A stretch of DNA of 51,518 nt from Lysobacter sp. Root76 (GTDB taxonomy: Bacteria; Pseudomonadota; Gammaproteobacteria; Xanthomonadales; Xanthomonadaceae). The translations under genes and the position numbers were made by a program. The notes under the pieces were generated by a model, which was not told the DNA's origin, did no database searches, and saw only the letters and a program-made list of their open reading frames with translations. Position 1 is the stretch's first letter. Every line of letters starts with the position of its first letter. Of the stretch, positions 35,860 through 45,750 are shown piece after piece. Location: NCBI RefSeq assembly GCF_001428685.1, contig NZ_LMIK01000005.1:121308-172825 (forward strand). The letters run 5' to 3'.

Positions 35860-37650
35860 ATGATCGTTCGCCTGCTGTGTCCGTCCTTGTTGTTCGCCGT
35901 GCTGTCGCTGGCGGGCGTGGCCCCGGCCAGCGCCGCCGAATCTGCAGGCGCCGCCGCCGCCAACGATGCCACGCGCCGCCTGCGCGACCTGTACGAGGCC
36001 GAATGGCTTTGGCGCCAGCAGGAGTTCGTGCAGGTACGCGAGCCGGACGGCCGCTGGGTGGACGGCGACCGCATGCCCAGCGTCACGCCGCAGGCCTGGC
36101 AGCGCCGCGTGGCCTACTGGGAAAAGGCCCTGGCCCAGCTCGATACGCTGCCCGAGGCGCAGCTGTCGGACGAGGAGCGGATCAATGCCGCCGTGTTCCG
36201 CACCTCGGTCGCCGCACTGCTCAACAACGCGCGCTACCGCACCTACGAAGCGCCGTTCAACAGCGACACCTTCTTCTGGGGCGACCTGAACCCGCGCCGC
36301 CCTTACCAGAAGGCCGAGGAATATCGGCGCCTGCTCGGTCGCCTGCACGATCTGCCGCGCTATTTCGACGAGAACATCGCCAACATGCGCGCGGGCCTGG
36401 CGCGCGGCTACAGCGTGCCGCGGGTCGCGATCGAGGGTCGCGACCGCACCATCGAGCCCTACGCCAAGGACGGTCCCGACAATCCGTTCTCGGCCACGTT
36501 CGCCGCGATCCCCGCGCACCTGGGCGAGGACGCCCGGCGCGCCCTGCAGGCCGAAGGCGAGCGCGCGATCCGCGACGAGGTGGCGCCGGCCTACGCCAAG
36601 CTGCTGCGCTTCATGCGCGAGGAATACCTGCCGCGCACGCGCACCAGCACCGCCGCGAGCGAGCTGCCCGACGGCCAGGCCTTCTACCGCAGCCAGATCC
36701 TCGAATACACCACCACCGCGCTGACGCCCGCGCAGATCCACGAGATCGGCAAGCAGGAGGTCGCGCGCATCTCCGCCGAGATGCACGAAGTGATGCGCAA
36801 GACCGGCTTCAAAGGCAGCTTCGCGGAGTTCCTGGTGTTCCTGCGCAGCGACCCACAGTTCTACGCCAAGACCCCGCGCGAATTGCTGTCGTATTCGGCC
36901 TACGTGACCAAGAAGGTCGACGGCCGGCTTGAGGACCTGTTCACCCAGCTGCCGCGCAAGCGTTTCGCGATCCTGCCGGTGCCGAACGATATCGCACCCG
37001 TCTATACCTCTGGGCGCGGCGGGCTGGATTCGTGTCTGATGAACACCTACGACCTGCCGTCGCGGCCGCTGTACACCCTGGCCGCGCTGACCCTGCACGA
37101 ATGCGTGCCCGGGCACAGCCACCAGGCCGCGATGGCGCTGGAGGCCCCGGACCGCCCGGACTTCCGTCGCCAGACCTATTTCTCCGGCTACGGCGAAGGC
37201 TGGGGCCTGTACACCGAATGGCTGGGCATCGAACTGGGCGTGTACGAGACGCCCTACGAGGACTTCGGCCGGCTGAGCTTCGAGATGTGGCGCGCCGCAC
37301 GCCTGGTCATCGATACGGGGCTGCACGAGTACGGCTGGACTCGCCAGCAGGCGATCGACTACCTGTCGCAGCACACCGCGCTGGCGCCGCACGATATCCG
37401 CACCGAGGTCGATCGCTACATCAGCTGGCCCGGCCAGGCCCTGGCCTACTACCTGGGTTATCGCAGCATCCGCCAGCTGCGCAGCGAGGCGGAGACGCAA
37501 CTGGGTGGTCGCTTCGACGAGGCCAAATTCCACGACGCGTTGTTGAACCTGGGCTCGGTGCCCTTGGCGGTGATGGAACGCGAGATGCGCCGCTTCGCCG
37601 CCGCGCGCCAGGCCGCGCCGGACGCCGTGCCGACCGCCGCCACGCGCTAG
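35860..37650 (+). CDS. DUF885 family zinc metallopeptidase-like exported protein
   Basis: A 596-residue exported protein with a signal peptide (cleavage near ASA-AES, residue 26). The catalytic-type motif is [10 protein letters not shown] near residue 414 (HExxPGH), followed by a conserved [16 protein letters not shown], as in the DUF885 family of Glu-zincin-like peptidases. The rest is all-helical. Members are thought to be envelope carboxypeptidases; the substrate is unknown. The ATG at 35860 starts at the signal peptide. Confidence 0.9.
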   Translation: MIVRLLCPSLLFAVLSLAGVAPASAAESAGAAAANDATRRLRDLYEAEWLWRQQEFVQVREPDGRWVDGDRMPSVTPQAWQRRVAYWEKALAQLDTLPEAQLSDEERINAAVFRTSVAALLNNARYRTYEAPFNSDTFFWGDLNPRRPYQKAEEYRRLLGRLHDLPRYFDENIANMRAGLARGYSVPRVAIEGRDRTIEPYAKDGPDNPFSATFAAIPAHLGEDARRALQAEGERAIRDEVAPAYAKLLRFMREEYLPRTRTSTAASELPDGQAFYRSQILEYTTTALTPAQIHEIGKQEVARISAEMHEVMRKTGFKGSFAEFLVFLRSDPQFYAKTPRELLSYSAYVTKKVDGRLEDLFTQLPRKRFAILPVPNDIAPVYTSGRGGLDSCLMNTYDLPSRPLYTLAALTLHECVPGHSHQAAMALEAPDRPDFRRQTYFSGYGEGWGLYTEWLGIELGVYETPYEDFGRLSFEMWRAARLVIDTGLHEYGWTRQQAIDYLSQHTALAPHDIRTEVDRYISWPGQALAYYLGYRSIRQLRSEAETQLGGRFDEAKFHDALLNLGSVPLAVMEREMRRFAAARQAAPDAVPTAATR

Positions 37651-37974
37651 GCAGCGCGAACCGTCCCCCGCCGCGGCCTAAGGTCGGCGGCGCTTATGGC
37701 ATGCTGCCCGCCGACGCGGAACAGGGAGGGCACCGTCATGATCCAACACCGCCACAGACTCGGTGGCCGAGCGCTGCGCCGGGCCGCCGCCGCGGGCGCC
37801 GTACTGGCGCACGACCACGACGACCGCTGAGACCGCCCGCGCAGCGCGACTTCGCCGCATGCGACACAATTCCGACACAGCGATGCAACCCGCACCCGCG
37901 TTATCGCATCCCACCCATCGAACGTCGATCCCGAACATCGATCCGGCGCCCGCGCCGCCCAACGAGACCGCATC
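37651..37974. other. Intergenic gap containing a small ORF
   Basis: About 320 bases between the DUF885 gene and the alpha/beta hydrolase gene. Apart from the 30-codon ORF at 37738 it shows only GC-rich sequence and an AT-richer patch near 37860 (ATGCGACACAATTCCGACAC) that may carry the hydrolase promoter. Confidence 0.5.
37738..37830 (+). CDS. Possible 30-residue His/Arg-rich peptide
   Basis: ATG at 37738 preceded at seven bases by AGGGAGGG, one of the strongest ribosome binding sites in the window. It encodes 30 residues, starting MIQHRHRLGGRALRR and ending VLAHDHDDR, rich in His, Arg and Ala. It ends 144 bases before the alpha/beta hydrolase gene. It may be a small protein or a leader peptide; the ribosome binding site is the main evidence. 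Confidence 0.5.
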   Translation: MIQHRHRLGGRALRRAAAAGAVLAHDHDDR

Positions 37975-39357
37975 ATGTCCCATGCCCGCATTCCGCTCGC
38001 CCTGGCCCTGGCCGCGCTGCTGATCAGCCCGGCCGCGTTCGCCAGCAACGCCACCGACACCAACAGCTGCCACGCCGGCGCCTATCGTCTCGACGACGGC
38101 AGCATCGTCGACGTCGCCAATGCCGACAAAGGCGCGTTGCGCTGGCGCCTGATCGACGGCCGCAGCGGCCGCCTCAGCGAGAACGACGGCCAGTGGACCA
38201 GCACCCTGGGCTGGACCGGCCGCCCCGACAACGTGCGGGTGAGCTTCGGCGAATGCGAGCAGGGCAAGATCGCGTTCGAAGGCAAGAACGGCCGCAAGCT
38301 GAAGTTCGACATCAGCGAGACCCGCTTCGAAGGCAACGACGTCAACCTGCGCGGCCGCCTGGTGCTGCCGCCCGGCAACGGCCCGGTGCCGATCATCGTC
38401 ACCGTGCACGGCTCGGAGGACTACTCCGGCGTCGACCGCTACCACGTCCAGAACCTGTTCCCGGCCAACGGCATCGGCGTGTTCGTCTACGACAAGCGCG
38501 GCACCGGCGAGTCCGGCGGCAAGTACACCCAGGACTTCTACCTGCTCGCCGACGACGCCCGCGCCGCGCTGCGCGAAGCCAAGCGCATGGCCGGCAAGCG
38601 CGCCGGCCGGATCGGTTTCCACGGCGGCAGCCAGGCCGGCTGGATCGCTCCGCTGGCCGCTAGCAAGACGCCGGAAGCGGCCTTCGTCGCGGTCGGCTAC
38701 GGCATGGCGATCAGCCCGCTGGGCGAGGACGCCGGCCAGGTCGCGCTCGACCTCAGGAACGCCGGCTACGGCGACGACGTCGTCGCCAAGGCGCGCGAAG
38801 TCACCGACGCCACCGGCACCATCGTCGCCTCGCACGGCAAGGACGGCTGGGACGCGCTGACCGTGGCGCGCAACAAGTACGGCCAGGAGAAGTGGTGGGG
38901 CGCGATGAAGGGCGAGTACACCGGCCTGGTCGTCAGCCACACGCCGCAGCAGCTCAAGGCGATGGAGCCCGAACTCGACAAGGGCACCAGCTGGAACTAC
39001 GACCCGATGCCGGTGCTGCGCGAGCTCAAGCAGCCGCAGCTGTGGATGCTGGCCGGCGCCGACCGCGAAGCGCCGCCGGAGGAAACCCGCGAGCGCCTGC
39101 TGTCGGTCGCCGCCGAAGGCCGCCCGCTGACCTTGGCGATCTTCCCCGAGACCGACCACGGCATCCTCAAGTTCGAAACCGCCGCCAACGGCGAGCGCAG
39201 CGAAACCCGCATCGCCGACGGCTACTTCCGCATGCAGCTGGACTGGATCAAGACCGGCAAGCTCGGCCGCGGTCCGTATGGCGATGCGCAGGTGCTGACC
39301 GGCGCGCCGCCGGTGGCGGCGCCCGCGGCGTCCGCCGCGCCGGCGAAGGCGAAGTAA
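37975..39357 (+). CDS. Exported alpha/beta hydrolase
   Basis: A 460-residue protein with signal peptide (AAFA-SNA, residue 23). A beta-rich N-terminal region of about 100 residues precedes an alpha/beta-hydrolase domain: TVHGSEDYSG, YDKRGTGESGG, nucleophile elbow GGSQAGW near residue 218, acid near ADREAPPE (about 362) and His in ETDHGIL near 394. The C terminus is Ala/Pro/Lys-rich. Probable periplasmic esterase or peptidase; substrate unknown. The start is fixed by the signal peptide. Confidence 0.88.
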   Translation: MSHARIPLALALAALLISPAAFASNATDTNSCHAGAYRLDDGSIVDVANADKGALRWRLIDGRSGRLSENDGQWTSTLGWTGRPDNVRVSFGECEQGKIAFEGKNGRKLKFDISETRFEGNDVNLRGRLVLPPGNGPVPIIVTVHGSEDYSGVDRYHVQNLFPANGIGVFVYDKRGTGESGGKYTQDFYLLADDARAALREAKRMAGKRAGRIGFHGGSQAGWIAPLAASKTPEAAFVAVGYGMAISPLGEDAGQVALDLRNAGYGDDVVAKAREVTDATGTIVASHGKDGWDALTVARNKYGQEKWWGAMKGEYTGLVVSHTPQQLKAMEPELDKGTSWNYDPMPVLRELKQPQLWMLAGADREAPPEETRERLLSVAAEGRPLTLAIFPETDHGILKFETAANGERSETRIADGYFRMQLDWIKTGKLGRGPYGDAQVLTGAPPVAAPAASAAPAKAK

Positions 39358-39475
39358 CGCGGGATCGATCCGCACCGTGTAGGACACGAAGGGCGCCGAT
39401 GGGCGCCCGCCACACCGCGAAGCCCGCGGGCTGAAACGGTTTCTCCAACGCTGCCGTTGCTTCGACAATGATCGA

Positions 39476-39889
39476 ATGAAACTACGCATCGTCAAACGTT
39501 GGCAAGACGACGACGGAATGGTCGAGTTGGAGCTGCATGCCGAAACCCGCGACTACGCAACCCGTTCTCGGTTCTATACCTATCCCGATCGGCTGATGCG
39601 CTTCGCGCACGAACTCGTCGACTTCAGCGGCGCGACTGCGGACCGGCCCTGCTTCGAGGAAGGTTCGCAGGAAGGCACCTCGGCCTATTGGATTCGCTTG
39701 CGGGCGCTGGCGTTCGACGCCCGCGGACACTCCTTGCTGCAGCTGTCCACGGTGCGCAGGGGCGATGTACTGGAGCGAGCCGCTTTCGACTATTCCAGCG
39801 AGATGGAAGTAGCCGCGATCAACCGGTTGGGCACGACGCTGGTGGCTTGGATAGAGGTCGGCGCCGACGATTTCGTGTACGAGCCCTAA
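39476..39889 (+). CDS. Small protein of unknown function in effector island
   Basis: A 137-residue acidic, mixed alpha/beta protein without signal peptide or helix. It opens MKLRIVKRWQDDDGMVELEL and ends WIEVGADDFVYEP. No family is recognised; size and style resemble cytoplasmic immunity proteins of polymorphic toxins, which is only an impression. Its base composition looks less GC-rich than nearby housekeeping genes. It is convergent with the gene at 39898, eight bases apart. Confidence 0.65.
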   Translation: MKLRIVKRWQDDDGMVELELHAETRDYATRSRFYTYPDRLMRFAHELVDFSGATADRPCFEEGSQEGTSAYWIRLRALAFDARGHSLLQLSTVRRGDVLERAAFDYSSEMEVAAINRLGTTLVAWIEVGADDFVYEP

Positions 39890-39897
39890 CGTTTCGC

Positions 39898-40179
39898 CTA
39901 GTCGTTGTGAGAAGTGGGATCGACCAGCTCCATCTCATCGGAATCCAACGCCAGATCGTGGGTATAGATGCGGTCCGGCGTCTGAGGAAACTTCCACGCC
40001 GTTCCCCATTCGTCGATCTCGGCAATCGGCAGGATGGTGCCGACCAGGGATTGCAAGCGTGCGAATTCGTCCGCAGGAATCTGGCGCTCCAACCATGCCG
40101 CGATCTTCAAGACGCGAACCCGCGAGCCGACATGTATGCGACGGCCATGGCAGTCCACGGGCGGCGCTGCTTCAGTCAA
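39898..40179 (-). CDS. Small protein of unknown function downstream of the amidase/lipoprotein pair
   Basis: About 93 residues with a small beta-rich look: RIHVGSRVRVLKIAAWLE, LVGTILPIAEIDEWGTAW and LALDSDEMELVDP. No signal peptide. The start is unsure: TTG at 40179 or GTG at 40158, both without a good ribosome binding site. It follows the lipoprotein gene by 54 bases on the same strand, so the three minus-strand genes could be one operon. Function unknown. Confidence 0.6.
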   Translation of the reverse strand: MTEAAPPVDCHGRRIHVGSRVRVLKIAAWLERQIPADEFARLQSLVGTILPIAEIDEWGTAWKFPQTPDRIYTHDLALDSDEMELVDPTSHND

Positions 40180-40233
40180 GGTGATGCTGCGAAAGTTCGC
40201 GTGCCGGAGCAGCCATGCCGGTGCCGCACGAGC

Positions 40234-40701
40234 TCAAGGATTGTTCCCATCCGGCATCATCAGCACCAACGATTCGCAGGCCTTCGCATCGCAGCCCCAC
40301 TGGCGGATCGTGTCTCCGCTCTTCCAGGTTGCCGTGGCCGCGGCATTGATCTTGAACTCCCACTCCCTGCCTTGCGCGGTCAGACGGCCCTTGATCGAAC
40401 AGGGCAACCAATAGAACGCATCGTGGGTGCCGTCCGGATACTCGCGGCTGGCGGCGAAGAAGTTCGCGACCTGCTGCTTGCTCAGGTTCCACGCCTTGCA
40501 GGTCGGTTCGAGATTGGCGTCCTTGCCGGACGCGGCGTCGAACACCGCGCCGTCGACGCGGGTGACCGTGATCCCGGCGGCGGTGCCGGCGCCGGACTTA
40601 TCGACTGGGCCCGGATGGCTGCACGACAGGAGCAGCGGGAGTGCGGTTGCCAGGCACGTACAGGTCAGCGCCTTCGCCCAGGGTCTTGTACGAGATGGCA
40701 T
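40234..40701 (-). CDS. Lipoprotein, candidate immunity protein of the amidase
   Basis: A 155-residue lipoprotein. The signal peptide ends in LLLSC (Cys 27). The mature part has four further Cys (TCKAW, LPCSIK, WGCDAK, KACES), suggesting disulfides in the periplasm. ATG at 40701 lies 104 bases inside the 3' end of the amidase gene, in another frame, so the bases coding the amidase tail also code the signal peptide. Immunity proteins of Xanthomonadales type IV effectors are typically periplasmic lipoproteins encoded next to the effector; this gene fits that role by position and export signal. Binding is not shown. Confidence 0.72.
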   Translation of the reverse strand: MPSRTRPWAKALTCTCLATALPLLLSCSHPGPVDKSGAGTAAGITVTRVDGAVFDAASGKDANLEPTCKAWNLSKQQVANFFAASREYPDGTHDAFYWLPCSIKGRLTAQGREWEFKINAAATATWKSGDTIRQWGCDAKACESLVLMMPDGNNP

Positions 40702-41590
40702 CGTGTTTGTAGACGTCTTTGTCATTGAGCCCGTATTCCTTCTGCAGCGTACCCACCAGCTTGTTGATCGACGCGGTCTGCTCGGGCGTCGGCGCGTCCC
40801 AGGTTTTGGTCTTGCTGTTGTAGCTGCCGACCACTTCGATGCCGACGCTGTCGGCATTCACCGGAAAGCGGTCGGGGTAGGGCTTGGCCTTCTCGTGGTC
40901 GTGGATGGCCTTGGGGTTCCAGCCGGTCTTGTCGAAGAAGGCCTGCTCCTGCGCCGAGCAGTTGCCCTCCTCCACGCAGCGGCCCCTGACCTTGCCGACG
41001 TGCTGGGTCTGCTCGTTGAGGCTGGCGGTCTGGTAGATCGTGCCGTCCTTGTCGATCAGGAAGTGGGCGCCGGTGCCGGTCTTGAACGAATTGAGCGCGC
41101 TTTGCGCGGTCGAGCCCTCGGTGCGGTGCATGACCACCGCGTGGATGTCCTTGAGCGGGCCCTTTTCCAGCGCCGCGATCGGCTGTTTGGTGATGCCGGG
41201 ATCGGTGAGGTAGCCGTCCTTGCCGACCTGGGGCGTGTGCGCATAGGCGCTCAAGGTTTGCGCGGCGTCGGTCTTGCTCATCGCCGTGGGCACGCTGACC
41301 CAGGGCTGGGCGCCGGGCGGATCGCCGCTGCTGCCCTTCATCGCGAACACCGACGGCACCGCGGCATCTGGCTTGCCGACCACGATGCGGTCGAAGTCGC
41401 CCATCTGCGGATTGCGCTTGAGCTGGTCGTACAGGCCTGCGGCGACATTGCGCGATTCTGCGTCGTTCCACTGCCCCGTGGCTTTCACGCCGTCGAAGAC
41501 CTTCTGGTAACGGGCGTGGTCGGGGTGGGACGCGTCGTAAGGCAGGATCGGGTTGGGTAAAACCGGGTTGGATGCAGTCGGGTCGGCCAT
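40598..41590 (-). CDS. Peptidoglycan amidase with N-terminal XVIPCD-like domain, candidate T4SS effector
   Basis: A 330-residue protein without signal peptide. Residues 18-116 resemble the XVIPCD secretion domain of Xanthomonadales type IV effectors (HPDHARYQKVFDGV, GDFDRIVVG, VFAMKG). Residues about 145-310 are an Amidase_2 domain that would cut the N-acetylmuramyl-L-alanine bond: H155 (AVVMHRTEG), H176 (AHFLIDKDG) and H296 (VYKHDAISYKTLGEG). XVIPCD domains normally sit at the C terminus, so the order is unusual. AGGA lies upstream of the ATG at 41590. A lipoprotein gene overlaps the 3' end. A non-secreted lytic enzyme is the alternative reading. Confidence 0.8.
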   Translation of the reverse strand: MADPTASNPVLPNPILPYDASHPDHARYQKVFDGVKATGQWNDAESRNVAAGLYDQLKRNPQMGDFDRIVVGKPDAAVPSVFAMKGSSGDPPGAQPWVSVPTAMSKTDAAQTLSAYAHTPQVGKDGYLTDPGITKQPIAALEKGPLKDIHAVVMHRTEGSTAQSALNSFKTGTGAHFLIDKDGTIYQTASLNEQTQHVGKVRGRCVEEGNCSAQEQAFFDKTGWNPKAIHDHEKAKPYPDRFPVNADSVGIEVVGSYNSKTKTWDAPTPEQTASINKLVGTLQKEYGLNDKDVYKHDAISYKTLGEGADLYVPGNRTPAAPVVQPSGPSR

Positions 41591-41724
41591 CGGAAATCCT
41601 TTCCTGTGCGGGCGCGAGGCGGGGCTCGTCGCGTCGAAACTGCCAGCTTTCGACGGGCCTATCAAGTGAAGGATGGCGGGGTTCCGCATTTCACCTGGCT
41701 GAACGCGCGGCGCGGCAGCGCTCC

Positions 41725-41754
41725 AAAAACAAAGGGCGCCGAAGCGCCCTTTGT
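41725..41754 (-). terminator. Rho-independent terminator of icd
   Basis: On the minus strand: an 11-base stem (ACAAAGGGCGC with GCGCCCTTTGT), TTCG loop and a T-run. It lies 27 bases beyond the icd stop. Confidence 0.92.
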
Positions 41755-41780
41755 CGTGTACCGATGCGAACGTCGTCGCC

Positions 41781-43109
<1,329 letters not shown>

Positions 43110-43502
43110 TACGATCTCCAGTGGGGCCAGTCCCGTGCGCGGGCGCAGGGGCGAAGCAGGGTTCTGGCGGGTCGCGACGGTGCTGCGATCCGGCCCGCCA
43201 TTGTCGCGGTTCGGGCGGGGTGTGGCAAAGGCCGACGGGCTATCGGGCGCGGTCGAGATGGAATGATGTTTTCCGGGCCCGCACGCAGGCAGCGCGACTT
43301 GGGGCGCCGGGCGGTTCGTCGCGCAAAGGCCGCCGTGCAGGTGACGGGAACGCCACCGCCTCCTGTGGGAGCGGCGTAAGCCGCGATCGCGCGACTACGG
43401 CGATGACGTTGGTCGCGGTTCACGCAGTTCCCCCAAAGCGCGGCTTGGGCGTGAATCCCGCAGCGGTCGTTCTAAAGGAGCAGCGATGCGGCGATTGCGA
43501 GG
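43110..43502. repeat. Gap between icd and ykgJ-like gene with palindromic repeats
   Basis: About 390 bases. One forward unit (TGTGGGAGCGGCGTAAGCCG, near 43363) and one diverged inverted unit (GGTCGCGGTTCACGCAGTTC, near 43410) lie between the genes. The icd promoter should be in 43110-43250 but no clear hexamers stand out. No gene is seen. Confidence 0.7.
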
Positions 43503-43865
43503 TCACGCCTCGCTCGCCGACGCCCACGTCTCCGGCGCCAACGGCGCCAATCCATACGCCGCCCGCGCCTTGTCGCACTGCGGGCTAGGCCGTCCGTCTT
43601 CCCAGGCCGCGTGCAGTTCGCGGCAGGGCGAGGGCCGTTGCGCGTAGATCGTGCAGTGGGCGTCGCGGCCGACCTCGCCGCGCAGCGCGGTGCAGCGGAT
43701 CGCGCCGGCGTAGGTGCCGCGCATCGCGACCCGGTGCGGATCGACGGCTTCGGTCAGCGCCGCGGGCGTGCCGTCGGCGCTGCAGGCGTCGGTCTCGCTC
43801 CAGTGGAAGGCGACGCGGTAGTGGGCGCAGCAGGCGCCGCAGCTCAGGCAGGGATGGGGCCGCAT
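43503..43865 (-). CDS. YkgJ family cysteine cluster protein
   Basis: A 120-residue protein of the YkgJ/UPF0153 zinc- or iron-chelating family: CLSCGACC (Cys 6, 9, 12, 13), then isolated Cys in IRCTAL, HCTIYAQRPSPC and QCDKAR. Function in the family is unknown. It follows the UPF0149-like gene by 19 bases with a GGAG between, so they form an operon of two Cys-motif proteins. Confidence 0.9.
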   Translation of the reverse strand: MRPHPCLSCGACCAHYRVAFHWSETDACSADGTPAALTEAVDPHRVAMRGTYAGAIRCTALRGEVGRDAHCTIYAQRPSPCRELHAAWEDGRPSPQCDKARAAYGLAPLAPETWASASEA

Positions 43866-43884
43866 GCGGCGGGTTCGCTCCGGC

Positions 43885-44598
43885 TTAGGCGGCGGCCCCG
43901 CAGCACTTCTTGTATTTCTTGCCGCTGCCGCAAGGGCAGGCGGCGTTGCGGTCCGGCGTTTCCACGCGGCGCAGCGGTTCGCGCGGGGTCAGCGCTTCGA
44001 TGCGGTGGTGGTGCAGGTCGGCGAGCATGCCGGGCAGGCTGGAAACGATCTCCAGGCGCTCGCGGTAACTGATCGGCGTGCCCGGCGCTTCCGGGTCTTC
44101 GCCCAGCACTTCGCCGCTGGCGAGGCGGTCGAACAGCACGAAGATCTCGTCGATCCACTCGTTCTCGTCCAGCCAGGCTTCCCACGCGGCTTCGCGCAAT
44201 TCGACGCCGCGGAAGAAGCCGAAGGCCCAGTCGCGGCCGACGTCGAGGTCGTCGCCCTGGTCGACTTCGACGTCCTCGGGCAGCCACAGCAGCGGCGCGA
44301 GGTGGTCGGGCAGGTCGTCGTCGTTGTGGCGCACGCGCGCGGAGGCCATGTTCCAGTGACCCAGCAGCAGGGCGTCGATCTCCAGCGCTTCGGCCTCGTT
44401 GCTCCAGCGCGGCGGATTGCCTCCCCAGACCACGGGCTGCCATTCGGGCGCCGGCACGGTCTCGGGCGCGACCACCAGCGCCGACAGGAAGCCGTCCAGC
44501 GCCTCGAGATTGAAGCCCTTGAACGGAACGGCGCGTTGGTCGAGCAGGTCGGCGAGGCGTTCGATCTGGGCGTCGTCGAGGTAGGCGGGCGGTTTCAT
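43885..44598 (-). CDS. UPF0149/YecA family protein with SEC-C motif
   Basis: A 237-residue protein. The body is the UPF0149 (YecA/YgfB) helical domain ([24 protein letters not shown]-type acidic segments near 150). The C terminus is a SEC-C zinc motif, [14 protein letters not shown], as at the end of SecA, suggesting contact with SecB, ribosome or zinc. ATG at 44598 opens [15 protein letters not shown], the family start; a longer frame to 44715 is not needed. First gene of a pair with ykgJ-like, divergent from ychJ. Confidence 0.92.
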   Translation of the reverse strand: MKPPAYLDDAQIERLADLLDQRAVPFKGFNLEALDGFLSALVVAPETVPAPEWQPVVWGGNPPRWSNEAEALEIDALLLGHWNMASARVRHNDDDLPDHLAPLLWLPEDVEVDQGDDLDVGRDWAFGFFRGVELREAAWEAWLDENEWIDEIFVLFDRLASGEVLGEDPEAPGTPISYRERLEIVSSLPGMLADLHHHRIEALTPREPLRRVETPDRNAACPCGSGKKYKKCCGAAA

Positions 44599-44713
44599 GG
44601 CAGGTCGCACGGTGGGGTCCGGGACGCGCATGGTAGTCGCAGCGGCGTGCGCTCGCCGAGAATTCGCTTCCCGGCCGGCGTTTTCGCCGCCCCGCCACCC
44701 CGGAAACCGTCCC

Positions 44714-45094
44714 ATGACCGCCTGTCCCTGCGACCCCGCACGCCCGTACGCCGACTGCTGCGGCCCCCTGCACGCGGGCGCGCCGGCCGCCGATCCGCGG
44801 GCGCTGATGCGCTCGCGCTACAGCGCCTACGTGCTGGGCCTGCACGACTACCTGCTGGCGACCTGGCACCCGAGCACGCGACCGCAGGCGCTGGAACTGG
44901 GCGATCCGGCGGCGACCCGCTGGCTGGGGCTGGAGGTGAAGCGGCACGGCGCGCAGGGCGATACCGGCATGGTCGAGTTCGTGGCCCGCTACAAGGTCGG
45001 CGGCGCCTCGGCGGTGCGATTGCACGAGCGCAGCCGTTTCCTGCGCGAGGACGGCCGCTGGTATTACCTGGACGGCGAGTTCCCCGGCGGCTGA
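44714..45094 (+). CDS. ychJ: YchJ family protein (UPF0225)
   Basis: A 126-residue protein. It begins with a SEC-C-like Cys motif ([17 protein letters not shown], Cys 4, 6, 15, 16) followed by the YchJ core [17 protein letters not shown], the NTF2-like fold segment and a C-terminal [16 protein letters not shown]. Function in the family is unknown. It lies 115 bases from the divergent SEC-C gene, so the two Cys-motif proteins share a promoter region. Confidence 0.93.
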   Translation: MTACPCDPARPYADCCGPLHAGAPAADPRALMRSRYSAYVLGLHDYLLATWHPSTRPQALELGDPAATRWLGLEVKRHGAQGDTGMVEFVARYKVGGASAVRLHERSRFLREDGRWYYLDGEFPGG

Positions 45095-45111
45095 TCGCGC
45101 AAGCCGCGGAC

Positions 45112-45145
45112 AAAAAAAGGGCGCGGTCCTGATCGAACCGCGCCC
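45112..45145 (-). terminator. Rho-independent terminator of the 45177 lipoprotein gene
   Basis: On the minus strand: a 9-base stem (GGGCGCGGT with ACCGCGCCC), a 9-base loop and seven T. It sits between the convergent ychJ and lipoprotein genes. Confidence 0.9.
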
Positions 45146-45176
45146 GGGCTTGCCCGCCCACCAGGCGGGGAGAGAG

Positions 45177-45668
45177 TTACTTGACTTCGAAGTCCTTGGA
45201 CTGGACCACGGCGCCGTCCAGCGACACCTCGACCTTGTACTTGCCGGTCGGGAAGCCCTTCGGGCTGTTGATGCTGAAGTTGGTCACGCCGGGGCCCATC
45301 AGCTGCGCGTCGGCGCTGTCGTCCTTCACGGTCTGGCCGTCCTGGAAGGTCCACTTCGCGCCCAGCTTCGCCGGCACGGTCGCGGCCGGATCGGAGGTGT
45401 TGGTGGAGATCGCGACGTAGATCGTGTCCTTCGGCTTGAAGGTGGTCGCCGGGGCGGTGACCTTCTTGTCGGCGCCCACGGCGCTGCCCAGGTCGACGCT
45501 GGCGACGCTGGCGGTCGCGGCGACGGGCGCCGGAGCCGGCGCGACCGGCTCGGCGGCCGGCGGCGGGGTCACGGCGACGGGTTCTTCCTTCTTCTTGCAG
45601 CCGGCCAGGGCCAGCGAGGCCACCAGGGCAGCGGCCAGAGCGTAGTGCGTGCGATTGCGGATCATCAT
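45177..45668 (-). CDS. Lipoprotein of unknown function
   Basis: A 163-residue lipoprotein. The signal ends in LAGC followed by KKKEE; a Pro/Ala linker leads to a beta-sandwich-like domain of about 95 residues (FKPKDTIYVAISTNTSD; GKYKVEVSLDGAVVQSKDFE). AGGAG lies 7 bases before the ATG at 45668; the next codon is also ATG. No known family is recognised. It lies 82 bases downstream of a LysM gene on the same strand. Confidence 0.82.
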   Translation of the reverse strand: MMIRNRTHYALAAALVASLALAGCKKKEEPVAVTPPPAAEPVAPAPAPVAATASVASVDLGSAVGADKKVTAPATTFKPKDTIYVAISTNTSDPAATVPAKLGAKWTFQDGQTVKDDSADAQLMGPGVTNFSINSPKGFPTGKYKVEVSLDGAVVQSKDFEVK

Positions 45669-45750
45669 GGTGTTTCTCCTGGAATAGGTGCGAACAAGCA
45701 TTCGGGCGCGTCCGGAGCGCGAGGGCCCCGGCGGATCGGATCGTTGAGGG

